From assembly GCF_027497215.1 (NCBI RefSeq), contig NZ_CP114904.1, forward strand, positions 2,502,001 through 2,566,000: 64,000 nucleotides of DNA, written 5' to 3'. Below the pieces are notes generated by a model. It did no database searches and was not told where the DNA came from. It saw nothing but the letters and a program-made list of their open reading frames with translations. Both the position numbers and the translations under genes were made by a program. Shown here one piece after another: positions 32,971 to 41,297 of the stretch; position 1 is the stretch's first letter, and each line of letters opens with the position of its first letter. This DNA comes from Micromonospora sp. WMMD812 (GTDB lineage: Bacteria; Actinomycetota; Actinomycetes; Mycobacteriales; Micromonosporaceae).

Positions 32971-33732
32971 ATGACACTGCGGCGGCGGGCGGCGGCTGCC
33001 CTCCGGGTGGCGATCGTGGTCGGTGTGGTGGCCGGAATCCTGCTCACCGCCCTCGGCCCGGCCACGGTGACCGGGCTGCTGCCGTACTTCACCATCCAGA
33101 GCAACGTCGCGGTCGGGCTGGTCGCCGGGTACGCCGCCGCGCGGGCGTGGCGGGACCGGCCCGATCCGCCCCCGGCGCTCACGGGCGCGGTCACCCTCTA
33201 CATCACCATCACCGGCGTGGTGTACCACCTGGTGCTGGCGAACCCGGCCAGCCCCTTCGCCATACCGCAGCCCGACCGCGCCCTGGGCGAGGCGCTGGGC
33301 AACCAGTTCCTGCACACCGTGGTGCCGATGCTCGCCATCGCGAACTGGGCGCTCGTCGACCGACGAGGTCGGCTGCGCCCGCGGTACGCGGCCTGGTGGC
33401 TGGCCTTCCCGCTGGGTTACCTGGCGTTCGCGCTGCTGCGCGGGCTCGTGGTGCACGGCTACCCCTATCCGTTCCTCGACGCCGGCGAGTTGGGCTACGG
33501 CGGAGTGGCGCTCAGCGCGGCCTTCTTCGCGGTGACGTTCTGGCTGCTCGGGCTGCTCTTCGTCGGCGCCGACCGGCTCCTCGCCAGGGCCGCGCCGGCG
33601 GTCGCGGCGCCGTCCGGGTCCGCGCCGGCCGATGTGGACCGGCATCGCGAGCAGTCCGCCGCCGACGACCGCGACGGCGCACCGCGCCCGGCCGCCGGCG
33701 GCGCCGTCCGGGCCTCCGGCGGCCAGGAGTGA
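32971..33732 (+). CDS. Pr6Pr family membrane protein
   Basis: A 253-residue protein with six hydrophobic segments up to residue ~208 (AIVVGVVAGILLTALG, LPYFTIQSNVAVGLVAGYAA, LTGAVTLYITITGVVYHLVL and others), the pattern of the bacterial Pr6Pr/FAR-17a-like membrane family. The conserved FTIQSN and VYHLVL segments support this. The last ~40 residues are a charged, disordered tail. No catalytic function is established for the bacterial members. The downstream gene overlaps its stop (GTGA), so the two are probably cotranscribed. Confidence 0.78.
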   Translation: MTLRRRAAAALRVAIVVGVVAGILLTALGPATVTGLLPYFTIQSNVAVGLVAGYAAARAWRDRPDPPPALTGAVTLYITITGVVYHLVLANPASPFAIPQPDRALGEALGNQFLHTVVPMLAIANWALVDRRGRLRPRYAAWWLAFPLGYLAFALLRGLVVHGYPYPFLDAGELGYGGVALSAAFFAVTFWLLGLLFVGADRLLARAAPAVAAPSGSAPADVDRHREQSAADDRDGAPRPAAGGAVRASGGQE

Positions 33733-34421
33733 CCCTCGCCCTCGACCGGGCGGTCGACCAGCTGTACGCGGTGTTCCGCCGCCACCCGCGCCCGAGCCGG
33801 ATGGGGTACTGCGCGCACTGCGTGGCGCCGGCCGAGGTGGCGGTGCTGCTCGACACGCCGCTGCGCGCGCTCACCGGTGGGCAGCTGCGACGCTACGCGG
33901 GCAAGGCGCTCACGACCTGGGGGGACCTCGCGGACCTGCGGTACTTCCTGCCCCGGCTGCTGGAGCTTCTGGCGGCCGGTGCGATCGACGACCCGGTCGC
34001 GCCGGGCCGGCTGTTCGACGCGATCGGAAAGCACTGGCGGGGCTGGCCACGCGACGAGCAGCGGGCCGTCGAGGCGTACCTGGCCGCCTGGTGGGGGCAC
34101 ACGCTCGCGACGTTCCCGGCGCCGGTAGAGGCGACCGACGTGCTCGCCGCGATCGGCGCCACCGGGGTCGACGTCGGGCCGTACCTCGCCGGGTGGGTCG
34201 CCGACGGCGGGGAGCCGGCCGCCCGGCACCTGGCCGATCACCTCGCGACGCCGCTGCCCGGCGACGGTCCGCCCTGGGTCCTCGCGGTCCGCGCCTGGCG
34301 CGCTGGTCCGGAGCCGGCCCGGATCCTGGAGACCGCCGTGCTCGCGGCGAGCGACCCGGCCGTGGCCGAGGAGATCTCCGCCGCGTACGAGATTGCCGCC
34401 CCGCCGGGATCCGTCGGCTGA
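33729..34421 (+). CDS. Hypothetical protein with a CxxC motif
   Basis: A 230-residue soluble protein. MTLALDRAVDQLYAVFRRHP is followed by RMGYCAHCVAPAEVAVLLDT (Cys28 and Cys31), LRRYAGKALTTWGDLADLRY, FLPRLLELLAAGAI and a helical C-terminal half. Only one CxxC is present, so a zinc site would need other ligands or a dimer. The start is GTG at 33729, overlapping the upstream stop. I recognise it only as a conserved-type actinobacterial protein of unknown role. Confidence 0.75.
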   Translation: MTLALDRAVDQLYAVFRRHPRPSRMGYCAHCVAPAEVAVLLDTPLRALTGGQLRRYAGKALTTWGDLADLRYFLPRLLELLAAGAIDDPVAPGRLFDAIGKHWRGWPRDEQRAVEAYLAAWWGHTLATFPAPVEATDVLAAIGATGVDVGPYLAGWVADGGEPAARHLADHLATPLPGDGPPWVLAVRAWRAGPEPARILETAVLAASDPAVAEEISAAYEIAAPPGSVG

Positions 34422-34436
34422 CCCGGTCGGCGCCGG

Positions 34437-36506
34437 TCAGCGCAGCCGGGGTCGTTCGTGGTGCCGGGGCGCGGCGCCACGGTCCCGGCCGTACGCGTCG
34501 GAGCGCCCCCAGCGGCCGGGGATGTCCAGCAGCTCGACCCGCCCGAACCCGGTCGGCAGCGCGGGGTTGACCAGCAGGCTCTCCCCGGTGGGACGCAGCC
34601 CGAGCACGGCGCCGAGCAGCATCAGCAACGCTCCGGAGGACCACGACTGGGGTCGTCCGGCGGCCGGCAGCTGCACCGGGTACTTGGTGAACTCCCGCTC
34701 GTAGCCGGCGATCAGCTCCGGCACCGCCCCGCCGAGCGTCTCCGCCACGTCGAAGATGCCCCCGGCGATCCGGGCGGCCTCGGCGTCACAGCCGTAGTGG
34801 CGCAGGCCGGCGACGATCACCGCGTTGTCCGACGGCCACACCGCGCCGAGGTGCGAGCCGACCGGGTTGTAGGGGTGCTGCCCGGAGGCCAGCGTCCGCA
34901 CCCCCCAGCCGGAGAAAAGGTCCGGGCCGACCAGGTGCGCGGCGAGCGCCCTGGCGCGCTCGTCCTCGACGATGCCGCTCCACAGCAGGTGACCGATGTT
35001 CGACGACAGCGCGTCCACCGGCGTCCCGTCCGGCTCCAGGGCCAGCGCGTAGTACTCCCGGTGCGGCAGCCAGTAGTCCCGGTTGAACCGCCGCTTCAGC
35101 TCGTCGGCCTCCCGGTCCAGCCGGTCGGCGTACGCCGGGTCACCCCAGAACTCCCGGGCCAGCCGGGCCCCGCGCCGCTTCGCGTCGTACGCGTAGCCCT
35201 GCAGCTCGCAGGTCGCCCGGGGGAAGCCCGGCAGCCGCCCGTCGGCGTACCTGATCGCGTCGGGCGAGTTCTTCCAGCCCTGGTTGACCCATCCCTTCCG
35301 GCTGTTGCGGGTCACGTAGCGCAGGTAGCCGTCACCGGCCAGGTCGCCGTACTCGTCGATCCAGTCCAGCGCCATCCGGGCCGGATGCCGCAGCTCCCGG
35401 ACGATGTCGGCGTCGCCCGACCAGCGCTCGTACTCGTCGAGCAGGATCACGAAGAGCGGGGTGGTGTCCGCCGCCCCGTAGTAGAGGGCGCTCGGCTCGT
35501 CGCCGAACGCGGCCGACTCGCCGTACCGCAGCTCGGCCAGGATCTTCCCGGGCTCCTCGTCGCGCTCGTCGTCGAGCTGGCCGCCCTGGAGCATGGCGAA
35601 CTCGCGCAGCGTCGCCGGGGTCAGCTCGGGGGTGAAGGCCAGCGACTGGAGGCAGGTGAACAGGCTGTCCCGCCCGTACAGGGTCATCGCCCACGGCAGG
35701 CCGCCCACCGGCACCAGCCCGGGGTTCGCCAGCGGCCGGTAGCGCAGCGACGCGAGGTCGGTGAGGCTCCGCTCGTAGATCGCCGACAGCTCGTCCCGCT
35801 CGGCCACCAGCTGCGGCGCCCGCTCCAGCCAGTCCTGCAGGTCCTCGCGCATCCCGCGGCGCACGTGGTCACGGTGCGACTCCAGGCTCGCCCGCAGGTC
35901 CCGGCCGCCCGCGCCGTGGATGGTCATCTCGACGTGCAGGTCGGTGATCCACTTGCCCTCCGGCTCGATGCGGATCCGGAACGTCATCCCGCCCTCGTCG
36001 ACCTCGACGGGTGCCGTGCTGGACACGATGGTCTCCCGCACGAACCGGCCCCGCTCGAATCGGAGCCGGAGCTGCCGCGCGGCCGGGTCCGCGGTGACCA
36101 GCACGTCCCGCGGGTGCGTCCGCAGGATCTCCGAGGTGTCGGCGAAGTCGCTGCCGATCTCCAGCCGCACGGCGTACTCGGCCGGTTCGGACGAGTGGTT
36201 GAGCACCGTGATGCGCTCGTTGAAGCTGTCGTCGAGGGATCGGTGCCGGATCACCGAGACGTCCGCGTCCACGTAGTGGCTCGCCGCGCCGGGCACCAGG
36301 AAGAACCGCGTCTCGAAGTACGCCATGTCGTCCCGGGAGAGGGCGTTGAGCCGTTCGCCGTTCACCGTGAGCACCCAGCGGGACACGAACCGGGTGTCGA
36401 ACGAGAAGAGTCCGACCGGGTAGCGCGGATCGGTGTCCATGTCACCCTGCGCGTCGCCGACCGCGAAGGCGTTCCCGGCGACCACGTACGCCCGCTCCTG
36501 CCTCAT
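34437..36506 (-). CDS. Amylo-alpha-1,6-glucosidase / glycogen debranching enzyme-like protein
   Basis: The 689-residue protein starts MRQERAYVVAGNAFAVGDAQ with an N-terminal beta domain (~10-205) of the glycogen debranching N-terminal type. The (alpha/alpha)6 catalytic domain begins at PWAMTLYGRDSLFTCLQSLA and includes LRYGESAAFGDEPSALYYGA, TPLFVILLDEYERW, YVTRNSRKGWVNQGWKNSPD, LQGYAYDAKRR and HLGAVWPSDNAVIVAGLRHY. Acid residues in WKNSPD and in the VWPSDN segment are candidate catalytic positions. Members act on glycogen, trehalose-type or other alpha-glucans. The ATG at 36506 overlaps the SCP2 stop (ATGA), so the two are coupled. It is convergent with the CxxC protein gene. Confidence 0.87.
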   Translation of the reverse strand: MRQERAYVVAGNAFAVGDAQGDMDTDPRYPVGLFSFDTRFVSRWVLTVNGERLNALSRDDMAYFETRFFLVPGAASHYVDADVSVIRHRSLDDSFNERITVLNHSSEPAEYAVRLEIGSDFADTSEILRTHPRDVLVTADPAARQLRLRFERGRFVRETIVSSTAPVEVDEGGMTFRIRIEPEGKWITDLHVEMTIHGAGGRDLRASLESHRDHVRRGMREDLQDWLERAPQLVAERDELSAIYERSLTDLASLRYRPLANPGLVPVGGLPWAMTLYGRDSLFTCLQSLAFTPELTPATLREFAMLQGGQLDDERDEEPGKILAELRYGESAAFGDEPSALYYGAADTTPLFVILLDEYERWSGDADIVRELRHPARMALDWIDEYGDLAGDGYLRYVTRNSRKGWVNQGWKNSPDAIRYADGRLPGFPRATCELQGYAYDAKRRGARLAREFWGDPAYADRLDREADELKRRFNRDYWLPHREYYALALEPDGTPVDALSSNIGHLLWSGIVEDERARALAAHLVGPDLFSGWGVRTLASGQHPYNPVGSHLGAVWPSDNAVIVAGLRHYGCDAEAARIAGGIFDVAETLGGAVPELIAGYEREFTKYPVQLPAAGRPQSWSSGALLMLLGAVLGLRPTGESLLVNPALPTGFGRVELLDIPGRWGRSDAYGRDRGAAPRHHERPRLR

Positions 36507-36910
36507 CGCGGAGCGCCCCATCCGCCCACTCCGGTCCGACCCTCCATGACCTCCCGGGCGACCGTACGGGGATGCCGCGCGCCGGGCGGGCCGGGGAAGA
36601 TCCGGCGCAGCAGGTTGAGCAGCCGGATGTCGCCCTGCACGGTCAGGTCGTTGCGCAGCAGCGCGGCCGAGACGTGCACGTGCCCGGTGGCCATCTCGTC
36701 GAACACCGACCGGTCGGCCCGGACCACCAGGTCGGCGTCCTCGGCCGAGCGGCTCACCTCGACGTGCTGGTCGGCGATGGTCAAGAGCCAGTGTTCGGTG
36801 CGGCCGTCCTCCCGCGCATCCAGCCGCAGCGTGCCGGCGGTGGTCTCCGGTAGCTCCGGCCGCAGGCCGGGCCCGAGGCCCCGCAGGTAGTCCGCCACCG
36901 TCGTGCCCAT
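36503..36910 (-). CDS. SCP2-type sterol/lipid-binding-fold protein
   Basis: A 135-residue SCP2 domain protein: GTLRLDAREDGRTEHWLLTI, VEVSRSAEDADLVVRADRSV and ALLRNDLTVQGDIRLLNLLR, which gives the usual beta sheet then helix pattern. The domain binds hydrophobic ligands, or is used as a structural subunit. It is cotranscribed with, and overlaps, the debranching gene. The functional link is unknown. The ATG at 36910 (MGTTVADYLRGLG) is the only good start. Confidence 0.78.
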   Translation of the reverse strand: MGTTVADYLRGLGPGLRPELPETTAGTLRLDAREDGRTEHWLLTIADQHVEVSRSAEDADLVVRADRSVFDEMATGHVHVSAALLRNDLTVQGDIRLLNLLRRIFPGPPGARHPRTVAREVMEGRTGVGGWGAPR

Positions 36911-36951
36911 ACGGCGCCCTCCCCTCCGTGCTGGCAGGCTCGCACCGCACG

Positions 36952-36970
36952 GGGTGAGGCGGCCTCACCC
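36952..36970. promoter_or_regulatory. 19-bp palindrome between the DinB and SCP2 genes
   Basis: GGGTGAGGC-G-GCCTCACCC, perfect arms of 9 bp. It lies 42 bp upstream of the SCP2 start and 56 bp after the DinB stop. It could be an operator for SCP2-debranching or a terminator (7-bp stem, 5-nt loop). Confidence 0.4.
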
Positions 36971-37025
36971 GAAAGAGGTGGCTCCGCGGGCCGGGTCGGC
37001 GCGCCGCCGGGAGGGCAGCCGGGTC

Positions 37026-37538
37026 TCAGTCGGCCTCGACGAGGCCGCGGACGTAGGCCGCCTGCCCGACGTGCTGGAGGTCGTCCTCGGCGACGCTGAC
37101 CAGCCGGACCCCGAGCGTCACCGGCGGATCCCACGCCTCGTCGACCACCCGGTCCAGGTCCGCCGGCCGGAGCCCGGCCAGGAACGTCCGGGTCCGGGTG
37201 TGGACCGCCTCGTGGTAGTCGAGCAGTGCCTGGGCGCTCTCCGGCCGCACGGCGGCCACCTGCTCGGCGGTGTGCGCGTAGCCCGTGTCGTGCGGATCGG
37301 CGACGGCGAGCCCGAAGCGGCCGGCCCAGTCACCGGTCACCCAGATCTGGTCCGTCCCCATCACGTCGGCGAGGTGGTCGTCCTGCACGCGGGTCAGGTG
37401 CCAGACCAGCCAGCCCACCGGGTTGGCGCCCGGCCCGGGCGCCCGGCGCAGCTGCTCGGGCGTGAGGCCGTCGACCGCCGCGCGGACGAGGTCGGGCAGC
37501 CGGTCGTACGTCTCGGTCAGCAGGTCGCTCACGTCCAC
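37026..37538 (-). CDS. DinB-like mycothiol transferase-type protein
   Basis: A 170-residue DinB-like protein: DLLTETYDRLPDLVRAAVDG, then NPVGWLVWHLTRVQDDHLAD, where the His in VWHL is the first metal ligand, and DDLQHVGQAAYVRG near the end for the remaining ligands. The spacing fits the DUF664/mycothiol-dependent family. The start is GTG at 37538, eight nt after AGGAGG; the open frame extends to 37598 but no better start is present. It is the second DinB-like gene in the window, in a different context from 31597. Confidence 0.82.
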   Translation of the reverse strand: MDVSDLLTETYDRLPDLVRAAVDGLTPEQLRRAPGPGANPVGWLVWHLTRVQDDHLADVMGTDQIWVTGDWAGRFGLAVADPHDTGYAHTAEQVAAVRPESAQALLDYHEAVHTRTRTFLAGLRPADLDRVVDEAWDPPVTLGVRLVSVAEDDLQHVGQAAYVRGLVEAD

Positions 37539-37608
37539 TGGTCCATCCTCCTGGGTTCGGCCGGTCCCGGTCCTGTACCGCCACCACCGCGTCGGCAAAC
37601 CCGGCCGC

Positions 37609-37614
37609 TACCGT
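37609..37614 (+). promoter_or_regulatory. -10 box of a leaderless promoter
   Basis: TACCGT ends 6 nt before the GTG at 37621, so transcription should start on the start codon. Confidence 0.5.
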
Positions 37615-37620
37615 GATCCC

Positions 37621-38136
37621 GTGGTTGCGGCGCTGGAGCTCTACCTGGACACCGACGCGACGCGGCGGATCCGGGTGCTGTGGGACGCGCTGGAGTCCGA
37701 GGGTGTGCAGAGCATGCGTTCGCTGCTGGAGCAGCGGCACCGGCCGCACGTGTCGCTCGCCGTGGCGCCCCGGTTCGACCCCGAGCGGGTCGCCGCGGCG
37801 CTGGACGGGCTGGTGGTGGCCGCGCCGCTGCGGCTGTTGTTCCAGCACGCCGGGCAGTTCGTCGGCCGGGTGCTCTGGCTCGGCGCGACGCCCACCGCCG
37901 AGTTGCTGGCCCACCACCGGGAGGTGCACGACCGGCTCACCACGGCCGGCATCACCCTGGTGGAGCACTACCAGCCGGGGCGCTGGGTGCCGCACTGCAC
38001 GCTGTCCATGCGGGTGCCCAACACGTTGATGGCCGCGGCCGTGCGCCGCTGCCTGGAGGTGCTGCCGCTGGCGGCGACGGTGGTCGGCGCGGCGCTCACC
38101 GACCACGCCCGCGGGATCTCCTGCCCACTACCCTGA
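37621..38136 (+). CDS. 2'-5' RNA ligase-like (LigT/2H phosphoesterase) protein
   Basis: A 171-residue 2H phosphoesterase. The first HxS motif is HRPHVSLAVAPRFD and the second is WVPHCTLSMRV; the two His-x-Ser/Thr pairs form the active site of LigT/CPDase enzymes. LELYLDTDATRRIRVLWDAL is the usual N-terminal strand and helix. Enzymes in this group hydrolyse or ligate 2'-5' or cyclic phosphodiesters; the substrate is unknown here. Start GTG at 37621, leaderless. It is divergent from the DinB gene. Confidence 0.83.
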   Translation: MVAALELYLDTDATRRIRVLWDALESEGVQSMRSLLEQRHRPHVSLAVAPRFDPERVAAALDGLVVAAPLRLLFQHAGQFVGRVLWLGATPTAELLAHHREVHDRLTTAGITLVEHYQPGRWVPHCTLSMRVPNTLMAAAVRRCLEVLPLAATVVGAALTDHARGISCPLP

Positions 38137-38141
38137 GCACT

Positions 38142-38158
38142 CTTTCCGTCACGGAAAG
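38142..38158. promoter_or_regulatory. 17-bp perfect palindrome, operator-like
   Basis: CTTTCCGT-C-ACGGAAAG. It lies 6 bp after the RNA ligase-like gene, upstream of the small gene at 38318, and AT-rich TAATGG follows at 38164. A 1-nt loop makes a simple terminator unlikely; a protein-binding site is more probable. Confidence 0.5.
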
Positions 38159-38317
38159 TCGGGTAATGGAAACCGGCTGTCCCGCGGCGTCCCGACGTGC
38201 GATGGTTCGTGTGAGCTGTGTCACCCCGCGACCGGTCGGTCGGTCGGCGTGGCGGCCCGCGTGCAATGGCGGACCCGGCGGTCACCGGGGCGCAGCGGCA
38301 ACGAGGAGGGCAGTGCC

Positions 38318-38503
38318 ATGCAGGTGCAACGCAGCGCGCCATCGATCGAGGACGCCCGGACGAACGACGACCCCCAGGTCGCCGGGACGACCGGGGCGTC
38401 CACCCCGCTGGCGGTCTGGGCCGCTTCCGCCCTGCAAGGCCGGATCGGTGCGGACGACGACGACGTCGAGGACGAGCGGCACATCCTCCGCGGCTTCGAA
38501 TAG
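38318..38503 (+). CDS. Small acidic hypothetical protein
   Basis: A 61-residue product (MQVQRSAPSIEDARTNDDPQ, then a short hydrophobic stretch and an acidic end ADDDDVEDERHILRGFE). AACGAGGAGGG precedes the ATG by 7 nt, an excellent SD for so small a frame. No domain recognised. The palindrome at 38142-38158 may control it. Confidence 0.6.
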   Translation: MQVQRSAPSIEDARTNDDPQVAGTTGASTPLAVWAASALQGRIGADDDDVEDERHILRGFE

Positions 38504-38533
38504 GCGCGGCCGGCGCGCCGCCGGCGGCGCCGC

Positions 38534-39661
38534 TCAGAGCCAGCCGCGACGCTTGAAGATCAGGTAGAGGGTGCCGCAGACGAGCGCCATCAGCGCGACC
38601 GCGAAGAGGTAGCCGTACCGCCAGCGCAGCTCCGGCATGTGGACGAAGTTCATGCCGTAGACGGTGCCGATGAGGGTCGGGGCGAACAGGATCGCCGCCC
38701 AGGAGGAGACCTTCTTCAGCTCCTCGTTCTGCGCGTAGCTCGCCGCGGTGAGGCTGCGCATCTCCTCGTTCTGCTGCTGCGAGACGAGGGTGGCGTTGAC
38801 GGCCAGGATGTTCTGCAGCAGGTGCCGGAAGCTGTCCACCCGCTCCACCACCTGGGTCAGGTGGTCGGTCACGTCGCGCAGGTAGCGCTGCAACTCCTCG
38901 TCCGTGCCGTATTTGCCGGAGCCGGCGGCGAGCGCGCCCAGCACGCCGAGCAGCGGACGGGCGGCCCGCTGGAACTGGATCACCTCACGGCTGAGCTCGT
39001 AGATGCGCCGGCTGGCGTTCGGGTCGCCGCCGAAGACCTCGGTCTCGATCTCGTCGATGTCGTTCTCCAGCCCGGCCACCACCGGGGCGTACCCGTCGAC
39101 GACCTGGTCGAGGATCGCGTAGAGCACCGCCTGCGGGCCGCGCGCGAGCATCTGCGGCTCGCCCTCCATCCGCCGCCGGGTGGCGGCCAGGTCGGGCGCC
39201 TCACCGTGCCGCACGGTGATGACGAACCCGGGGCCGATGAACAGGTGCAGCTCGCTGAACTCGACCTCTTCGCGCAGGTCCTCGTAGCGGGCCGCGCGCA
39301 GCACGACGAACAGGGTGTCCCCGTAGCGTTCCAGCTTGGGCCGCTGGTGCGCGTTGATCGCGTCCTCGACGGCCAGCTCGTGCAGCCGGAACTCCCGTGC
39401 CAGCGAGGTGATCTGGTCCGGGTCCGGCCGGTACAGCCCGATCCAGGCCATCGCGTCGGCTTGTTCCTGCAGGCACCGGTACGTGTCGGCGAGCGTGGAC
39501 GGCGACGCGAACCGGCGCCCCCCGGTGTAGACGGCGCTGTCGACGAGACCACTGGGGGCGGCCGCCGGCGCCTCGGGACGCCGACCGCCGGGGCCGGTCT
39601 CGTTCTCGTCGAGTTGACGCCCGAAACCACCCTCCGGGTGGGGGTCGGCGGCACCGACCAT
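38534..39661 (-). CDS. corA: CorA-family Mg2+/Co2+ transporter
   Basis: The 375-residue protein has the CorA layout: an N-terminal cytoplasmic alpha/beta domain (WIGLYRPDPDQITSLAREFR, LHELAVEDAINAHQRPKLER, YGDTLFVVLRAARY), a long stalk helix region, then two C-terminal TMs. The first TM is followed by the signature YGMNF (in GTVYGMNFVHMPELRW), and the protein ends in a basic tail (IFKRRGWL). It works as a pentameric divalent-metal channel. Start at 39661 (MVGAADPHPEGG) with GGAGGTGGTC as SD. It is convergent with the small acidic gene. Confidence 0.92.
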   Translation of the reverse strand: MVGAADPHPEGGFGRQLDENETGPGGRRPEAPAAAPSGLVDSAVYTGGRRFASPSTLADTYRCLQEQADAMAWIGLYRPDPDQITSLAREFRLHELAVEDAINAHQRPKLERYGDTLFVVLRAARYEDLREEVEFSELHLFIGPGFVITVRHGEAPDLAATRRRMEGEPQMLARGPQAVLYAILDQVVDGYAPVVAGLENDIDEIETEVFGGDPNASRRIYELSREVIQFQRAARPLLGVLGALAAGSGKYGTDEELQRYLRDVTDHLTQVVERVDSFRHLLQNILAVNATLVSQQQNEEMRSLTAASYAQNEELKKVSSWAAILFAPTLIGTVYGMNFVHMPELRWRYGYLFAVALMALVCGTLYLIFKRRGWL

Positions 39662-39748
39662 GACCACCTCCCCCAGCACGCCTCCCACCGAACCGCGCTG
39701 GATCCCCGCATCCCCCCGACCGAAACCCCGGGCGAACGTCGGACGGGG

Positions 39749-40783
39749 TCAGCCGTCGAGACGGCGGACCATGTTCATGATGGTCTCGACCTGTGCACCG
39801 CCTTTGATCGGGTAGTTCGTCGCGCCGAGGTAGCCCCACCAGTCCCAGCAGCCGTTCGGGTTGGCGGCTGCGGTGGTGGCCTGCGGGTAGAGCACGATCA
39901 TGTTGTTCGTGTCGGCGTACTGGTTGAGGTTGGCCCGGTCGACGAAGGCGGTGCCGACCTTGCCGTACCCCTGGAGGCAGCCGTGCAGCGCGACGAGCAG
40001 CCGGCACGACTGGCCGGCGGCGCACGGAGCCGGCACATAGGCGAAGCCGGCGGAATCCATGCTGAGGCCGTTGGCCCAGCCGCCCACCGCGAAGGTGTTC
40101 TGGGCGAAGCGGATCAGCGTGCCGCGCAGTGGGCCGGTGTTCGGTGCCGCCACCGACCCGAGGAGCCTGCGCAGGAACGCGTTCTGCGGGTCGGTGCCGC
40201 AGTCGTTGAGGTAGGGCGACGCGGTCACGGTGCACCCACCGGTGCCGTACGGGGTGACCCAGGCGTGGCCGGCCGACGAGCCGCTGTCGTACTGCACGCT
40301 CGCGCCGAAGTGCTGGTGGTAGCGGACCAGGTCGTCGGTGACCGACTTCTTCACGCTGGTGTCCGAATTGCCGTGGAAGACGTACGCGGGACGCGAGGCG
40401 AGGTTGCCCACCGGGTCGATCCAGCCGTACGTCGCCCAGGTCCGGGTGTACGTCTGCAGGTTGGCGAGGTAGGTCGGGTAGATGTTGTCGCCGCACGCGT
40501 AGAGCGCCTGGCTCACCGTGTTCTGCGCGCAGTAGTAGGGGCCGGCGGCGAAGACGGCCGACCCGCGGATCCGCCCGGAGTAGGCCACCTGGAGCTGGGT
40601 GGCCAGGTACCCGCCGGAGGAGACCCCGGCGACGTACACCGAGGAGACGTTGTAGGTGCTCAGCGAGCCGGCGACCGGCGGCACCGTGTACGGCGTGCCG
40701 GCGGCGTGCGCGGCGCTCACGGGGGGCACGGCCAGCAGCACGCCGACGGCGGCGGCGGCCAATCCCTTCCACGGAACTCTCAT
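39749..40783 (-). CDS. Secreted PHB-depolymerase-family esterase
   Basis: A 344-residue exported enzyme. The signal peptide is residues 1-28 (MRVPWKGLAAAAVGVLLAVP, cleavage near AHAAG). VYVAGVSSGGYLATQLQVAY has the G-x-S-x-G elbow with Ser55, YVFHGNSDTSV carries the catalytic Asp, and SSAGHAWVTPYG the His. LVALHGCLQGYGKVG near the end is the oxyanion motif; in this family it can stand after the catalytic triad. Several Cys pairs suggest disulfides. Relatives degrade intracellular-type or extracellular short-chain polyhydroxyalkanoates. The start ATG is preceded by AGGAGT. It stands alone between corA and a small gene. Confidence 0.87.
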   Translation of the reverse strand: MRVPWKGLAAAAVGVLLAVPPVSAAHAAGTPYTVPPVAGSLSTYNVSSVYVAGVSSGGYLATQLQVAYSGRIRGSAVFAAGPYYCAQNTVSQALYACGDNIYPTYLANLQTYTRTWATYGWIDPVGNLASRPAYVFHGNSDTSVKKSVTDDLVRYHQHFGASVQYDSGSSAGHAWVTPYGTGGCTVTASPYLNDCGTDPQNAFLRRLLGSVAAPNTGPLRGTLIRFAQNTFAVGGWANGLSMDSAGFAYVPAPCAAGQSCRLLVALHGCLQGYGKVGTAFVDRANLNQYADTNNMIVLYPQATTAAANPNGCWDWWGYLGATNYPIKGGAQVETIMNMVRRLDG

Positions 40784-40999
40784 GCTTCAACTCCTGTGGT
40801 GGACGCCGGTGGCGCCGGCGTGCGCCGACGGTACCGAGACATACATCACAGTCCATATGAGCGCCGGCCACACAACGGACCGCCCGCGGATGTCGTCCGC
40901 CGCCGTCCGACCCCGGACGGGCGGTGTCGGCTGGCCGGGCCCGGGTATCCGGTAGCGGCCCGCACGCCGCCGGGCGCCGTACCGCGCGGGGAGGCCTCG

Positions 41000-41167
41000 A
41001 TGCAACAGCGTTCCGACGAGCAGCGCCCGCCGGCCCGGGACCGCCCGGAGCAGGGGGAACGCCGCGCGCCGGAGCGGCTCACCGACCGGGACGACGACGC
41101 CATGACGGACGAGGACGCGCGCGCGCCGGACACGGCGGTCACCGAGGAACCCGAGGAGGAACCGTAG
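41000..41167 (+). CDS. Small acidic hypothetical protein
   Basis: A 55-residue highly charged product (MQQRSDEQRPPARDRPEQGE, ending VTEEPEEEP). GGGGAGG precedes the ATG at 41000 by 5 nt. Probably disordered; function unknown. It is separated by 130 bp from the LtrA gene. Confidence 0.55.
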   Translation: MQQRSDEQRPPARDRPEQGERRAPERLTDRDDDAMTDEDARAPDTAVTEEPEEEP

Positions 41168-41297
41168 GCGCCGTCCGGGTGGATCGTCACCCACTGCCGG
41201 GTTTGCCCGCCGGGCCGACGGGAAGGCGCCGCGGCGAGCACGCCCCGCGGGTGAGGAGGAGCAGTGACCGTCCCGGTGTCGTACCGGTCCGCCCCCG

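Noticed and set aside
38639..41167. A 842-codon plus-strand frame over corA and the PHB depolymerase gene
   Set aside because: Antisense to two clear genes; only its last 55 codons (41000-41167) are supported, as a separate small gene.
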